Assembly (NCBI RefSeq): GCF_024349685.1
Contig: NZ_AP025944.1
Span: 5,349,001 to 5,413,000, forward strand
Direction of reading: 5' to 3'
Length of the DNA: 64,000 nt
From: Pseudomonas sp. LRP2-20
GTDB lineage: Bacteria; Pseudomonadota; Gammaproteobacteria; Pseudomonadales; Pseudomonadaceae
Both the position numbers and the translations under genes were made by a program. The notes beneath the pieces are model-generated. The model was not told the origin of the DNA and made no database searches. It worked only from the letters and a program-made list of their open reading frames with translations. Each line of letters begins with the position of its first letter. Position 1 is the first letter of the stretch. This document shows, one piece after another, positions 8,919 through 17,848 of the stretch.

Positions 8919-9210
8919 CCGGCCCTTTCGCGGGGCAAGCCCGCTCCCACAGGATCTCTACAGACCTGAGCACTGCGGTGTACCTGTAGGAGCGGGCTTG
9001 CCCCGCGAATAGGCCTTCACAGACTGCAGAAGCTCCCACAGGATCTCTACAGACCTAAGCACTGCGGTGTACCTGTGGGAGCGGGCTTGCCCCGCGAATA
9101 GGCCTTCACAGACTGCAGAAGCTCCCACAGGATCTCTACAGACCTGAGCCCTGTGGTGTACCTGTGGGAGCGGGCTTGCCCCGCGAATAGGCCTTCACAG
9201 ACTGCAGAAG
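8919..9210. repeat. REP cluster with three tandem 89-bp units
   Basis: After one REP unit at 8919, an 89-base unit is repeated head-to-tail three times: 8944-9032, 9033-9121 and 9122-9210. Copies differ at only two to three positions each. Each unit contains an inverted REP pair (CTCCCACAGG ... GAGCGGGCTTGCCCCGCGAA). The array fills the whole gap between the MDR gene start and the end of the HAD gene, so a stretch of over 300 bases holds repeats only. Confidence 0.95.
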
Positions 9211-9212
9211 CT

Positions 9213-9803
9213 TCAGCCCAAAAGCCCCCGCAATGCCAGGCAATCGGCGGCATGCCAATCCACCAGCTCAGGCCACGGGTTATCCGGCAGGTTCACCAGC
9301 ACCGTGCGCGCGCCAGCGGCCCGCCCACAGTCCAGGTCAAAGCGGTAGTCCCCGACCATCACCAGCTCGCTTGGCGCCACGCCCCAGGCACCGGCGATCT
9401 TCAACAGCCCATCCGGGCTCGGCTTGGGCTCGGCCTCATCGCGCCCGAGAATGTGCTCGACCTGGAAGCAGTCGGCCAGGCCGATCGCTTCCAGCGTCAC
9501 ATGCGCCAGCTCCCGCGCATTGCGGGTCAGGATGCCCAGGCGGCAACCGCGCCCGGCCAACTCACGCACCAGCTCCACCGCCCCGGTGGCCGCGGTCGAG
9601 GCAATCGCCAGGTCGCGTTCATGCTCCAGCAGCCAGGCGTGCTTGGCTGCCGCCTCCGCCGCTGGCAGCGCCGCCAGGTGGGTGAGAATGTCGTGCTCGG
9701 CCGGGATATCCAGGGCGACGCGGATGGCGGCAAAATCGTGCACCGCCACGGTCAGGGTGCCGTCCATGTCGAACACCCAGTTGCGGATATCGCCCAGGCT
9801 CAT
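9213..9803 (-). CDS. HAD-superfamily hydrolase (phosphoglycolate phosphatase-like)
   Basis: 196 residues from the ATG at 9803. HAD motif I is VFDMDGTLTVAVHDF (nucleophile and general acid Asp), motif II is LGILTRNA, and motifs III/IV are KPSPDGLLKIAGAWG and MVGDYRFDLDCG. It therefore dephosphorylates a small metabolite, perhaps phosphoglycolate or a sugar phosphate. Its ATG overlaps the tesB stop by four bases (ATGA), so the two are translationally coupled. Start chosen by this overlap; longer in-frame starts would lie inside tesB. Confidence 0.88.
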   Translation of the reverse strand: MSLGDIRNWVFDMDGTLTVAVHDFAAIRVALDIPAEHDILTHLAALPAAEAAAKHAWLLEHERDLAIASTAATGAVELVRELAGRGCRLGILTRNARELAHVTLEAIGLADCFQVEHILGRDEAEPKPSPDGLLKIAGAWGVAPSELVMVGDYRFDLDCGRAAGARTVLVNLPDNPWPELVDWHAADCLALRGLLG

Positions 9804-10669
9804 GCCCAGTCCTTGCGGTGGCGGATCAGGCCTTCCTGGGTCGACGAGGCCACCAGCTGGCCAGCGCGGTTGAAGATGCTGCCGCGGCAGAAGCCACGGG
9901 CATTGCCGGCCCAGGGGCTGTCGGTGGCGTACAGCAGCCACTCATCGGCGCGCAGGTTGCGGTGGAACCACAGCGAATGGTCGAGGCTGGCGATCTGCAT
10001 GTCGCGCTGCCACACCGACTTGCCATGGGGCAGCAGCGAGGTGGTCAAAAGGCCGAAATCGGAGGCGTAGGCCAGCAGGTACTTGTGCAGCGCCGGGACG
10101 TCTGGGAGTGTGCCGTCGGCGCGGAACCAGGCGTACTTCACCGGGTCGCCGGGCTGGGGGTTGAACGGGTCGCGCTCGGTGACCGGGCGGATCTCGATCG
10201 GCTTGGCGCACAGCACCTTGTCGCGGATGCGCTCGGGCAGCTTGTCGGCATGGGCGCTGGCCAGCTCGACTTCGGTCGGCAGGTTTTCCGGGCCGACCAC
10301 ATCGGGCATCTGCGCCTGGTGCTCGAAGCCTTCCTCGTCGTACTGGAACGACGCGCTGCAGGTAAAGATCGGCTGGCCCTTCTGGATCGCCGTCACCCGC
10401 CGGGTGCTGAAGCTGCCGCCATCGCGCACGCGGTCGACCGAGTACACAACCGGCAGGCTGGCATCGCCCGGGCGCAGGAAGTAACCGTGCAGCGAATGCA
10501 CATGGCGCGCATCTTCTACCGTCTGGCTGGCGGCCGACAGCGACTGGCCCAGTACCTGGCCACCGTACAGCTGGCGGAAGCCCAGGTCCTGGCTGCGGCC
10601 ACGGAACAGGTTCTCCTCGATCGATTCGAGGCTCAACAGGTCGACCAGGTCGTCCAACACATGACTCAT
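9800..10669 (-). CDS. tesB: acyl-CoA thioesterase II
   Basis: 289 residues from the ATG at 10669 with AGGAG about nine bases upstream. It has the double hotdog fold with typical TesB stretches: FRGRSQDLGFRQLYGGQVLG near the N-terminus, HSLHGYFLRPGD, and in the second hotdog ASLDHSLWFHRNLRADEWLL, which carries the active-site Asp region. It hydrolyses medium- and long-chain acyl-CoA to free acid and CoA in the cytoplasm. First gene of a two-gene operon with the HAD phosphatase. Confidence 0.93.
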   Translation of the reverse strand: MSHVLDDLVDLLSLESIEENLFRGRSQDLGFRQLYGGQVLGQSLSAASQTVEDARHVHSLHGYFLRPGDASLPVVYSVDRVRDGGSFSTRRVTAIQKGQPIFTCSASFQYDEEGFEHQAQMPDVVGPENLPTEVELASAHADKLPERIRDKVLCAKPIEIRPVTERDPFNPQPGDPVKYAWFRADGTLPDVPALHKYLLAYASDFGLLTTSLLPHGKSVWQRDMQIASLDHSLWFHRNLRADEWLLYATDSPWAGNARGFCRGSIFNRAGQLVASSTQEGLIRHRKDWA

Positions 10670-10759
10670 CGGGGGTTCTCCTAGCAAGGCATCACAGCTC
10701 TACGGCGCTCTCAGGTGGGAAATGATACAGGGTTTGTCATCGACGCCGTGCATGGCGGC

Positions 10760-11332
10760 TCATTCAGTACGCAAGGTCTGCTCCCAGCGTGCGCGGTCAA
10801 TGCGGTACAGCACATGGGGGCGCAGCGGGTGCCCGATGGGCAGGCGGGGGTGGTCGAAGCTGCCATTGGCGTCCTGGACCATGCCAATGGCCTGCATGAC
10901 TTTCTGCGACGGCAAGTTGCTCTCGCTAGTGAACGACACCACCTCCTCCACGCGCAATTGGGCGAAAGCACAACGCAGGCAGGTCCATGCCGCCTCGCTG
11001 GCAAAACCCAGGCCCCAGTGGCGCCGCGCCAGGCGCCAGCCAATCTCCACCGCCGGAGCGAACGGCGCGTCGAAATTGACATTGAGCAACCCCGTCATGC
11101 CGATGAAAGCCCCGCTGTCCTTTCGCTCCAGGGCCCACAGACCAAAACCGTATTCGTTGAAGTGCCCACGAATCCTGCCGATCAGCGCCGCCGCTTCCAG
11201 CCGCGTCATCGGTGCCGGGAAATAACGCATCACCTGCGGGTCGGCACACATCGCGGCGAACTCTCGCAGGTCGTCATCGTGCCATTGGCGTAGCACCAGG
11301 CGTGCACTTTCCAGGTGGAGGATGGGGGTCAT
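10760..11332 (-). CDS. GNAT-family N-acetyltransferase (RimJ/RimL type)
   Basis: 190 residues from the ATG at 11332, eight bases after GGAG. The start LHLESARLVLRQWHDDDL is typical of the RimJ/RimL acetyltransferase branch. The acetyl-CoA loop region reads EIGWRLARRHWGLGFASEAA, and the strand VEEVVSFTSESNLPSQKVMQ is the usual motif B. The acceptor could be a ribosomal protein N-terminus, an amino acid or a small amine; nothing nearby tells which. Confidence 0.87.
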   Translation of the reverse strand: MTPILHLESARLVLRQWHDDDLREFAAMCADPQVMRYFPAPMTRLEAAALIGRIRGHFNEYGFGLWALERKDSGAFIGMTGLLNVNFDAPFAPAVEIGWRLARRHWGLGFASEAAWTCLRCAFAQLRVEEVVSFTSESNLPSQKVMQAIGMVQDANGSFDHPRLPIGHPLRPHVLYRIDRARWEQTLRTE

Positions 11333-11499
11333 GGGGCGAACTCCGGTTTTGCGGTGGGGCATTTTACAGCGTAGGCGTGGCCGGGTTTTTCACGCAACCG
11401 GCGGCGCCCGGAATGCAATTTTCACAACCCCTTCACCGGCCCCCGACAGACGGCTGCGCACAATGCCGGCAAACCAACACCGCGCCATTGGAGTGACGC

Positions 11500-12186
11500 A
11501 TGCAACCGAGCAACACCCTGGGCCACCCCGCCATCCACGCCCGTCGCAAGCGCCGCATGTCACGCAAAGCCCTCGGTGCCGCGCTCGGCCTGTGCATGGT
11601 CATCGCGGCAGTGACCACCTGGCTGGCGACAAGGTCCCATATCGTCGACCTTGGCAACCCGCAGCAGTTGAGTGAAAGCGGCTTGCTGCAGGACTGGGCC
11701 GACGGTGCGGTGATCGTGATGATCCGCCATGCCGAACGTTGCGACAGTGCTCCCGGCCCGTGCCTGAACGACCCCACCGGCATCACTGTGGCCGGCAGTG
11801 AGGCCGCCACGCGAGTAGGCCAAGGCCTGAAGCAACTGGGCCTGAGCAATGCCGATGTGGTTGCCAGCCCTAAGGTGCGCACCCAGCAGACGGCGCACTT
11901 CATCCTTGGCCAGGCCGTGGCAAGCGAAGCCTGGCTGGAAAGCTGCGACAACCAGTTCGCCCGCGAAGCACTGGCGCGCAAGCGTGCCGGGCACAACCTG
12001 GTGCTGGTGACCCACAATGGCTGCATCGACCATTTCGCCCGGCAGCATCGCGTGGCTGGCGGTGAGCGGGAAAGCGACTATGCCAGTGCGTTGTTCGTCT
12101 CGGTGGACGCCAATGGCAAGGCGCGGATCCTCGGACGCTTGAACGAGCCGGATTGGCAACGCGTATTGGCCAGCGTCGGAAAATAG
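11500..12186 (+). CDS. histidine phosphatase family protein, Ais/PmrG-like
   Basis: 228 residues. A single N-terminal membrane anchor (about 24-42) is followed by the phosphatase core: MIRHAERCDSAPGPCLND (phospho-acceptor His), then VVASPKVRTQQTA and VLVTHNGCIDHF (second His). The RHAERCD context resembles Ais/PmrG, which act on lipopolysaccharide core heptose phosphate, so an envelope phosphatase role is possible. GGAG precedes the ATG by eight bases. The substrate is unproven. Confidence 0.8.
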   Translation: MQPSNTLGHPAIHARRKRRMSRKALGAALGLCMVIAAVTTWLATRSHIVDLGNPQQLSESGLLQDWADGAVIVMIRHAERCDSAPGPCLNDPTGITVAGSEAATRVGQGLKQLGLSNADVVASPKVRTQQTAHFILGQAVASEAWLESCDNQFAREALARKRAGHNLVLVTHNGCIDHFARQHRVAGGERESDYASALFVSVDANGKARILGRLNEPDWQRVLASVGK

Positions 12187-12192
12187 CTTCAA

Positions 12193-12301
12193 CCCTTTCG
12201 CCGGCAATCCGGCTGCCACAGGCACAGCGCCGAAATCGAGGGCGGCGCTGTAAGTGTGGCAGCCGGCTTGCCGGCGATTGGGCTGCGCAGCAGCCCCGGC
12301 C
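12193..12301. repeat. REP pair, second family
   Basis: Inverted units built on TTCGCCGGCAATCCGGCTGCCACAG and its partner GTGGCAGCCGGCTTGCCGGCGA, plus a trailing GGGCTGCGCAGCAGCCC hairpin. This GCCGGC core differs from the common CGCGGG type and recurs at 25308 and 49646. Confidence 0.8.
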
Positions 12302-12339
12302 ATGGCAAGATCAGCGCTGGCCCCGATTGCGAACTCCCC

Positions 12340-13254
12340 ATGCCGTTGCCGCTGATCTACCACGAAGACTACAGCCCGGAATTCCCTGCCGAGCACCGCT
12401 TCCCCATGGACAAGTTCCGCCTGCTGCGCGACCACCTGGTGGACAGCGGGCTGACCACTGACCAAGCCCTGCTGCGCCCGGACATCTGCCCCAACGATAT
12501 CCTCGCCCTGGCCCATGACCGCAGCTACATCGAGCGCTACATGAACGGCGAGCTGTCCCGCGAGGACCAGCGTCGCCTCGGCCTGCCCTGGAGCGAAGCC
12601 CTGGCCCGGCGTACCGTGCGCGCGGTGGGCGGTTCGCTGCTGACCGCCGAGATGGCGCTGCAGCACGGCATCGCCTGCCACCTGGCCGGCGGCACCCACC
12701 ACGCTCACTACGACCACCCGGCCGGCTTCTGCATCTTCAATGACCTGGCAGTGATCAGCCACTACCTGCTCGCAGCCGGCCGCGTACACCGGGTGCTGAT
12801 CTTCGACTGCGACGTGCATCAGGGCGACGGCACGGCGCGCATCCTCCACGACACCCCGGATGCCATCACCGTGTCCCTGCACTGCGAGCAGAACTTCCCG
12901 GCGCGCAAGGCCCACAGCGACTGGGACATTCCGCTGCCACGCGGCATGGGCGACACGGCGTACCTCAAGGTGGTGGAGGATGCGCTGAACTACCTGCTGC
13001 CGCTGTATCAACCCGACCTGGTGCTGTACGACGCCGGCGTCGATGTGCACAAGGACGATGCCCTGGGCTACCTGCAGCTCACCGACCAAGGCCTGGCGGC
13101 GCGTGACGAGCTGGTGATGCGCCACTGCCTGGGCCGCGATATCCCGGTGGTCGGGGTGATCGGCGGGGGCTACAGCAAGGACCGTGAAGCCTTGGCCAAG
13201 CGCCACGGTATTCTTCACCACAGTGCGGCGCGGGTCATCGGTTGTTCACAATGA
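12340..13254 (+). CDS. histone deacetylase-like (HDAC superfamily) amidohydrolase
   Basis: 304 residues from the ATG at 12340. Class I/II HDAC signatures are present: GGTHHAHYDHPAGFCIFND (catalytic tandem His), FDCDVHQGDGTA (Zn-binding Asp/His) and YDAGVDVHKDDALGYL (third Zn ligand). Bacterial members deacetylate polyamines, acetoin-related compounds or protein lysines. Upstream in-frame codons lie in the REP element, so the internal ATG is preferred. Monocistronic between REP and a hairpin; substrate unknown. Confidence 0.88.
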   Translation: MPLPLIYHEDYSPEFPAEHRFPMDKFRLLRDHLVDSGLTTDQALLRPDICPNDILALAHDRSYIERYMNGELSREDQRRLGLPWSEALARRTVRAVGGSLLTAEMALQHGIACHLAGGTHHAHYDHPAGFCIFNDLAVISHYLLAAGRVHRVLIFDCDVHQGDGTARILHDTPDAITVSLHCEQNFPARKAHSDWDIPLPRGMGDTAYLKVVEDALNYLLPLYQPDLVLYDAGVDVHKDDALGYLQLTDQGLAARDELVMRHCLGRDIPVVGVIGGGYSKDREALAKRHGILHHSAARVIGCSQ

Positions 13255-13291
13255 CTGTGGAACCGCTTGTGGATAACCTGCGGGAAAGGCG

Positions 13292-13337
13292 CTGCAGCCC
13301 TTTACCCACCTGGGCTGCAGAACACTGATCATTTTTT
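13292..13337 (+). terminator. probable terminator after the HDAC-like gene
   Basis: A 9-bp perfect stem (CTGCAGCCC / GGGCTGCAG, 11-base loop) ends at 13320, and a run of six T lies at 13332-13337. The 11-base gap before the T run is longer than ideal, so this may be a weak or processing hairpin. Confidence 0.45.
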
Positions 13338-13403
13338 GTTCAGTGCTCCCATGGGCTCGGCTGCGTTAGAATGTGCGATCTTTTCCACACCCTGCTGCCT
13401 ACC

Positions 13404-14645
13404 ATGTCAGAAAAATCCCCCGCTTCCCCTCCCCTGGCCGTCGTTATCGGCGGCGGCCCTGCCGGGCTGATGGCCGCAGAAGCCATGGCCCAGGCGGGCC
13501 TGACGGTGGAAGTGTTCGACGCCATGCCATCGGTGGGCCGCAAGTTCCTGCTGGCCGGTGTCGGCGGCATGAACATCACCCATTCGGAAGCTTATCCACA
13601 GTTCGTTTCGCGTTACGCCGAACGGCAGGCCGAGATCGACGGGCTGCTGCGCGACTTCGATGCCGATGCGCTGCGCCAGTGGATTCACGGGCTGGGTATC
13701 GAAACCTTTGTCGGTACCTCAGGCCGGGTTTTCCCGACCGACATGAAAGCGGCCCCGCTGCTGCGCGCCTGGCTCAAGCGCCTGCGTGACAATGGTGTAG
13801 TTATCCACACCCGCCATCGCTGGCTGGGCTGGAATGCCGACGGGAGCTTGCGAATTGCTTATCCACAGGGTGAATTGCAGGTCAAGGCCGACGCCGTGGT
13901 GCTGGCCCTTGGTGGCGCCAGCTGGGCGAGGCTGGGCTCCGATGGGGCCTGGCAGCCCTTGCTGGCGGAACGCACTGTGGATATCTCCCCGCTGCGGCCG
14001 AGCAACTGCGGCTTCGAGGTCGAAGGTTGGAGTCCACTGCTTGTGGACAAGTTTGCGGGGGCTCCGCTGAAGAATATTGCCCTGAGTGTGCCGGGCATGG
14101 CGCCGCGCAAGGGCGAGTTCATCCTCACCGCACAGGGTGTCGAAGGCAGCCTGGTGTATGCGTGGTCGGCTCAGCTGCGCCAGGCCATCGAGCATGAGGG
14201 GCAAGCCAGGCTGTTGCTCGATCTGCTGCCGGACAAGCCTGTGGACAAGATTGCCCAGGCGCTGGCCAAGCCGCGCGGGTCGCGGTCGATGGCCAAGCAT
14301 CTGCACAGCCAGCTGGGGATCGATGGGGTCAAGGCGGGCCTGCTGCGGGAGCTGACGGATCAAGCGACGTTTGCAGATCCCCTGGCACTGGCACAGGCGA
14401 TCAAGGCCTTGCCGATCACGCTGGTGCGGACTCGACCGCTGGATGAGGCGATCAGCAGTGCCGGTGGCGTGCGTTTCGAAGGGTTGGATGAAGGCTTGAT
14501 GGTTCGCCAGATGCCGGGGGTGTTCTGTGCTGGCGAGATGCTGGACTGGGAGGCGCCGACCGGGGGGTATCTGCTGACGGCCTGCTTTGCCAGCGGGCTG
14601 CGTGCGGGGCGTGCGGCGGTGGATTGGTTGGTGCGGTCTGCCTGA
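13404..14645 (+). CDS. HI0933/BaiN-family NAD(P)/FAD-dependent oxidoreductase
   Basis: 413 residues from the ATG at 13404. The N-terminal FAD site AVVIGGGPAGLMAAEAMAQA is followed by GRKFLLAGVGGMNITHSE, the signature of the HI0933/YhiN flavoprotein family. The C-terminal FAD motif reads GVFCAGEMLDWEAPTGGYLL. These cytoplasmic flavoproteins have mostly unknown substrates, though BaiN reduces steroid-type C=C bonds. Another ATG 11 codons earlier (13371) is possible. Single gene. Confidence 0.88.
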   Translation: MSEKSPASPPLAVVIGGGPAGLMAAEAMAQAGLTVEVFDAMPSVGRKFLLAGVGGMNITHSEAYPQFVSRYAERQAEIDGLLRDFDADALRQWIHGLGIETFVGTSGRVFPTDMKAAPLLRAWLKRLRDNGVVIHTRHRWLGWNADGSLRIAYPQGELQVKADAVVLALGGASWARLGSDGAWQPLLAERTVDISPLRPSNCGFEVEGWSPLLVDKFAGAPLKNIALSVPGMAPRKGEFILTAQGVEGSLVYAWSAQLRQAIEHEGQARLLLDLLPDKPVDKIAQALAKPRGSRSMAKHLHSQLGIDGVKAGLLRELTDQATFADPLALAQAIKALPITLVRTRPLDEAISSAGGVRFEGLDEGLMVRQMPGVFCAGEMLDWEAPTGGYLLTACFASGLRAGRAAVDWLVRSA

Positions 14646-14652
14646 CCGATTG

Positions 14653-14819
14653 CCGGGGCTGCTTTGCAGCCCATCGCAGGCAAGCCTGCTCCCACAGGTA
14701 CAGCGCAAACATTGAACCTGGCGCTGTACCTGTGGGAGCGGGTTTACCCGCGAAGAATTCGACGCCCTGCATGGCACGGGCTGCGCGCGTGTTCGCGGGT
14801 AAACCCGCTCCCACAGGGC
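14653..14819. repeat. REP cluster (three units)
   Basis: Three units: a hybrid unit near 14653-14700, an inverted GAGCGGGTTTACCCGCGAAG near 14730, and a forward TTCGCGGGTAAACCCGCTCC near 14795. They lie between convergent genes. Confidence 0.88.
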
Positions 14820-14823
14820 CTGC

Positions 14824-16155
14824 TTACGGTTTGCGCTTGCGCGGCCCGCTGTTGAAGCTCGGCACCTTGCGCACGGCCTTCACTGCCGGCTCACCCGCTC
14901 CCGCCTCGGCGCTGTCCATCCACCGCCCCAGGCCACGCTTGGCGCTGTTCTCTTTCGGCTTCTTGGGCTTCTTCGGCTTCTTGATCACCTGGCCACTGGC
15001 ATCGGTCATCGGTACCCGGTGCTCGGGGATGAAGTCGGGTTCCTCATGACGCGGCAAGGTCTGCCGGGTCAGCACTTCAATCGCCGACAGCATCTGCACT
15101 TCATCGGCACACACCAGCGAAATCGCCTCCCCCTTGTTGCCAGCCCGGCCGGTACGGCCGATGCGGTGCACATAATCCTCTGCCACGATCGGCAGGTCGA
15201 GGTTGACCACCAGCGGCAAGTCGTCGATATCCAGGCCACGGGCCGCGACATCGGTCGCCACCAGCACCTGGATCTCCCGCGCCTTGAAGCTGTCCAGCGC
15301 GCGCTGGCGGGTGGCCTGCGGGCGGTCGCCGTGGATGCCATCGGCATTTACACCATCGGCCAGCAAGCGCTCGACCAGCTGATCGACGCCATTGCGGGTC
15401 TTGGCGAACACCAGCACCTGCTTCCAGCGCTGCTTACGCAGCAGGTGCATGAACAAGTCTGTCTTGCGCTTCTTGTCCACAGGCACCAGCCACTGCTTGA
15501 CCGTGGTGGCGGCCGCGTTGCGCGGGCTGACCTCGATGCTCAGCGGGTCGTTCAGGGCCAGGCCCGCGAGCATGCGGATCTGCTCGGAGAAAGTGGCAGA
15601 GAACAGCAGCGTCTGGCGCTTGCGCGGCAAGGCGGCGTACACCGACTGCAGCTCCTCGGCAAAGCCCAGGTCGAGCATGCGGTCGGCTTCGTCGAGCACC
15701 AAGGTCTGCACCTGGTTGAACTTCACCGCGTTCTGACGGAACAAGTCGAGCAAACGACCAGGCGTGGCAACCAGCAGGTCGACGCCACGGCGCAGGCGCA
15801 TCATCTGCGGGTTGATGCTGACCCCGCCGTACACCGCGTAGGTGCTCAGCGGCAGGTTTTCGGCATACTCGCGCACGTTGTTATGCACCTGTTCGGCCAG
15901 TTCGCGGGTTGGCACCAGTACCAGCGCGCGGATCGAATTGCTGGCGACCTTCTCCCCTTCCAGGGCCAGGCGCTGCAGCACTGGCAGGGCGAAACCGGCA
16001 GTCTTGCCGGTGCCAGTCTGGGCCGCAGCCATCAGGTCGCGGCCAGCCAGCACGGCGGGGATGGCCTTGGCCTGGACCGGGGTCGGGGTGGTGTAGTCCA
16101 GCTGCTGCAAGGTGCGCAGCAGCGGTTCGATCAGGCCGAGTTGGGCGAAATTCAT
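14824..16155 (-). CDS. rhlE: DEAD-box ATP-dependent RNA helicase, RhlE type
   Basis: 443 residues. Full DEAD-box motif set: Q motif with PTPVQAKAIPAVL, Walker A AAQTGTGKT, PTRELAEQV, the DEAD box in LVLDEADRMLDLGF, SATF, and motif VI HRIGRTGRAG. The C-terminal tail is basic (KKPKKPKKPKEN) and likely binds RNA. Such helicases unwind short RNA duplexes in ribosome assembly and mRNA decay. Pseudomonads carry several RhlE paralogs, so this is one member; which one cannot be told. Confidence 0.92.
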   Translation of the reverse strand: MNFAQLGLIEPLLRTLQQLDYTTPTPVQAKAIPAVLAGRDLMAAAQTGTGKTAGFALPVLQRLALEGEKVASNSIRALVLVPTRELAEQVHNNVREYAENLPLSTYAVYGGVSINPQMMRLRRGVDLLVATPGRLLDLFRQNAVKFNQVQTLVLDEADRMLDLGFAEELQSVYAALPRKRQTLLFSATFSEQIRMLAGLALNDPLSIEVSPRNAAATTVKQWLVPVDKKRKTDLFMHLLRKQRWKQVLVFAKTRNGVDQLVERLLADGVNADGIHGDRPQATRQRALDSFKAREIQVLVATDVAARGLDIDDLPLVVNLDLPIVAEDYVHRIGRTGRAGNKGEAISLVCADEVQMLSAIEVLTRQTLPRHEEPDFIPEHRVPMTDASGQVIKKPKKPKKPKENSAKRGLGRWMDSAEAGAGEPAVKAVRKVPSFNSGPRKRKP

Positions 16156-16210
16156 GGCAATACCGTCAGGGGGTTCAGCGAAGGCGGCAAGTTTACCGCA
16201 TCGCCCCTGG

Positions 16211-17125
16211 CTACTTGCAGATTTCGCCCTTCAACGGCTGCTCGGGCGCCTTGCGCCACTGCGGCAGGCCAATCAGCACCACCGCGCCGATGATCACCGC
16301 CATGGCCAGGCATTCTTCCGCGCCGATTTCTTCGCCGGCGAACACGATGCCCAGCAGCACCGCCACCGCCGGGTTGACGTAGGCGTAGCTGGTAGCGGCT
16401 GCCGGGCGCACGTTCTTGAGCAGGTACATGTAGGCACTGAAGGCGAGGATCGAACCGAACAACACCAGGTAAGCCAGCGCGCCCCAGCCAGCGGCGGTCG
16501 GCATCTGCGTCATGCGCTCACCCGACAGCACGCTGCCCAGCAGCAATACCGCGCCGCCGACCAGCATCTCGGCGGCACTGGCCATCGGCCCCTGGGGCAG
16601 CGGCAGGCTTTTGCTCCACACCGAACCGAACGCCCACGACGCCGCCGCGAACAGGATCAGCGCCGCGCCAATGGGGCTGGCCTGCAGGTTCGAGCCCAGG
16701 TTGAGCAAAGCGATACCGAGCAGGCCAAGGAAGATCCCGGCCCATTCCAGGCGCGAGTTGCGGTGGCCGAACAGCAAACCGAATAGCAGGGTGAACAGCG
16801 GCACCGTGGCCACCGCCAACGCCGCCACACCCGATGCCACGCCAGCATGCTCGGCGACGGTCACACCGCCATTGCCGCAGCTGAGCAGCAGAAAGCCGAT
16901 GGCACCTGCCGCACGCCATTGCGGCCAGGTCGGTGCCGGCACCCCGCGCCAGCGCAGGAAGCCGTAAAGCAGGCCGCCCGCAATCAGGAAGCGCACCCCC
17001 GCCATCAGCATCGGCGGCCATGACTCGACGCCAATGCGGATGAACAGGTAGGTGGAACCCCAGACCAGGTACAAGGCCAGGAAGGCGCCAATCAGCAGCA
17101 ACGGGAAACAACGGGAGGCAGGCAT
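16211..17125 (-). CDS. EamA/DMT-family transporter (YedA-like)
   Basis: 304 residues from the ATG at 17125. Ten predicted membrane helices form two EamA repeats, the first beginning ALYLVWGSTYLFIRIGVESW and the second including SWAFGSVWSKSLPLPQGPMA. The family exports amino acids or other metabolites. The protein ends EQPLKGEICK in the cytoplasm. An in-frame extension upstream overlaps the exonuclease gene region and is unlikely. Substrate unknown. Confidence 0.88.
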   Translation of the reverse strand: MPASRCFPLLLIGAFLALYLVWGSTYLFIRIGVESWPPMLMAGVRFLIAGGLLYGFLRWRGVPAPTWPQWRAAGAIGFLLLSCGNGGVTVAEHAGVASGVAALAVATVPLFTLLFGLLFGHRNSRLEWAGIFLGLLGIALLNLGSNLQASPIGAALILFAAASWAFGSVWSKSLPLPQGPMASAAEMLVGGAVLLLGSVLSGERMTQMPTAAGWGALAYLVLFGSILAFSAYMYLLKNVRPAAATSYAYVNPAVAVLLGIVFAGEEIGAEECLAMAVIIGAVVLIGLPQWRKAPEQPLKGEICK

Positions 17126-17234
17126 GGCAGGCAACTCAGAAATCCGTTTTCGGGTGACCGAGTTTAGGACTGTGCTCACGTAAACATAAGTTACAAAACA
17201 GCTCGAAATGAGCGGCACACTTTTGCTGCATGCA

Positions 17235-17840
17235 TCAGGCGAACCTGGCCAAGGTTTCGCGGACTTTCGCCGCAGGCGTTTTCTGCAGGCGGCACAGGAG
17301 TTCGTGGGAAAGCTGCTGCACGCCGTGGGTCTGACGCAGCACACCAGCCAGGTGTTGCAGCAGGTTCGCGGCCATTTCGGCATCGGCCATGGCCCGGTGC
17401 GCAGTACCGGTGTCCGGCAGCCCGGCCCAACGGGTCAGGGTACCCAGCTTGTGGTTCGGTGCCGCTGGCAACAGGCGCCGTGACAACAGCAGGGAACAGG
17501 CGAAGGACTGCCGACGGATGCGGCCGATGCGGCCCAGTTCGTAATCCCAGAACTTCTGGTCGAAGGCGGCGTTGTGGGCCAGCAGTGGGGTGTCACCGAC
17601 GAACTCGGCCACCTCGTTCATCACCTTGTCCACCGGCGGTGCCGTGCGCAGCATCGCCGTGGTGATACCGGTCAGCCCGGCGACGAAGGCAGGCACCGGC
17701 ACACCGGCATTCATCAGGCTCTGGTAGCGCTCGACAATGCGCCCGCGTTCGAGCATCACTACCGCCACCTCGGTGGCACGGCAGCCGGCACCAGGCGAGA
17801 TGCCGGTGGTTTCAAAGTCGATGACAGCAATACGTTCCAT
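17235..17840 (-). CDS. 3'-5' exonuclease of the DnaQ-like DEDDh family
   Basis: 201 residues. Exo I is IAVIDFETTG, Exo II is LLAHNAAFDQKFWDYEL, and Exo III is GTAHRAMADAEMAA, giving the complete D-E-D-H-D active site. It resembles the proofreading exonuclease domain but lacks a polymerase-binding tail and is not dnaQ itself; RNA or short DNA 3' ends are possible substrates. It starts only eight bases after the stop of the NYN gene, so the two are co-transcribed. Confidence 0.88.
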   Translation of the reverse strand: MERIAVIDFETTGISPGAGCRATEVAVVMLERGRIVERYQSLMNAGVPVPAFVAGLTGITTAMLRTAPPVDKVMNEVAEFVGDTPLLAHNAAFDQKFWDYELGRIGRIRRQSFACSLLLSRRLLPAAPNHKLGTLTRWAGLPDTGTAHRAMADAEMAANLLQHLAGVLRQTHGVQQLSHELLCRLQKTPAAKVRETLARFA

Positions 17841-17848
17841 GAAAAACC

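Noticed and set aside
8944..9210. CRISPR-like array
   Set aside because: The three 89-base copies are directly adjacent with no unique spacers, and each contains REP palindromes. No cas genes are present.
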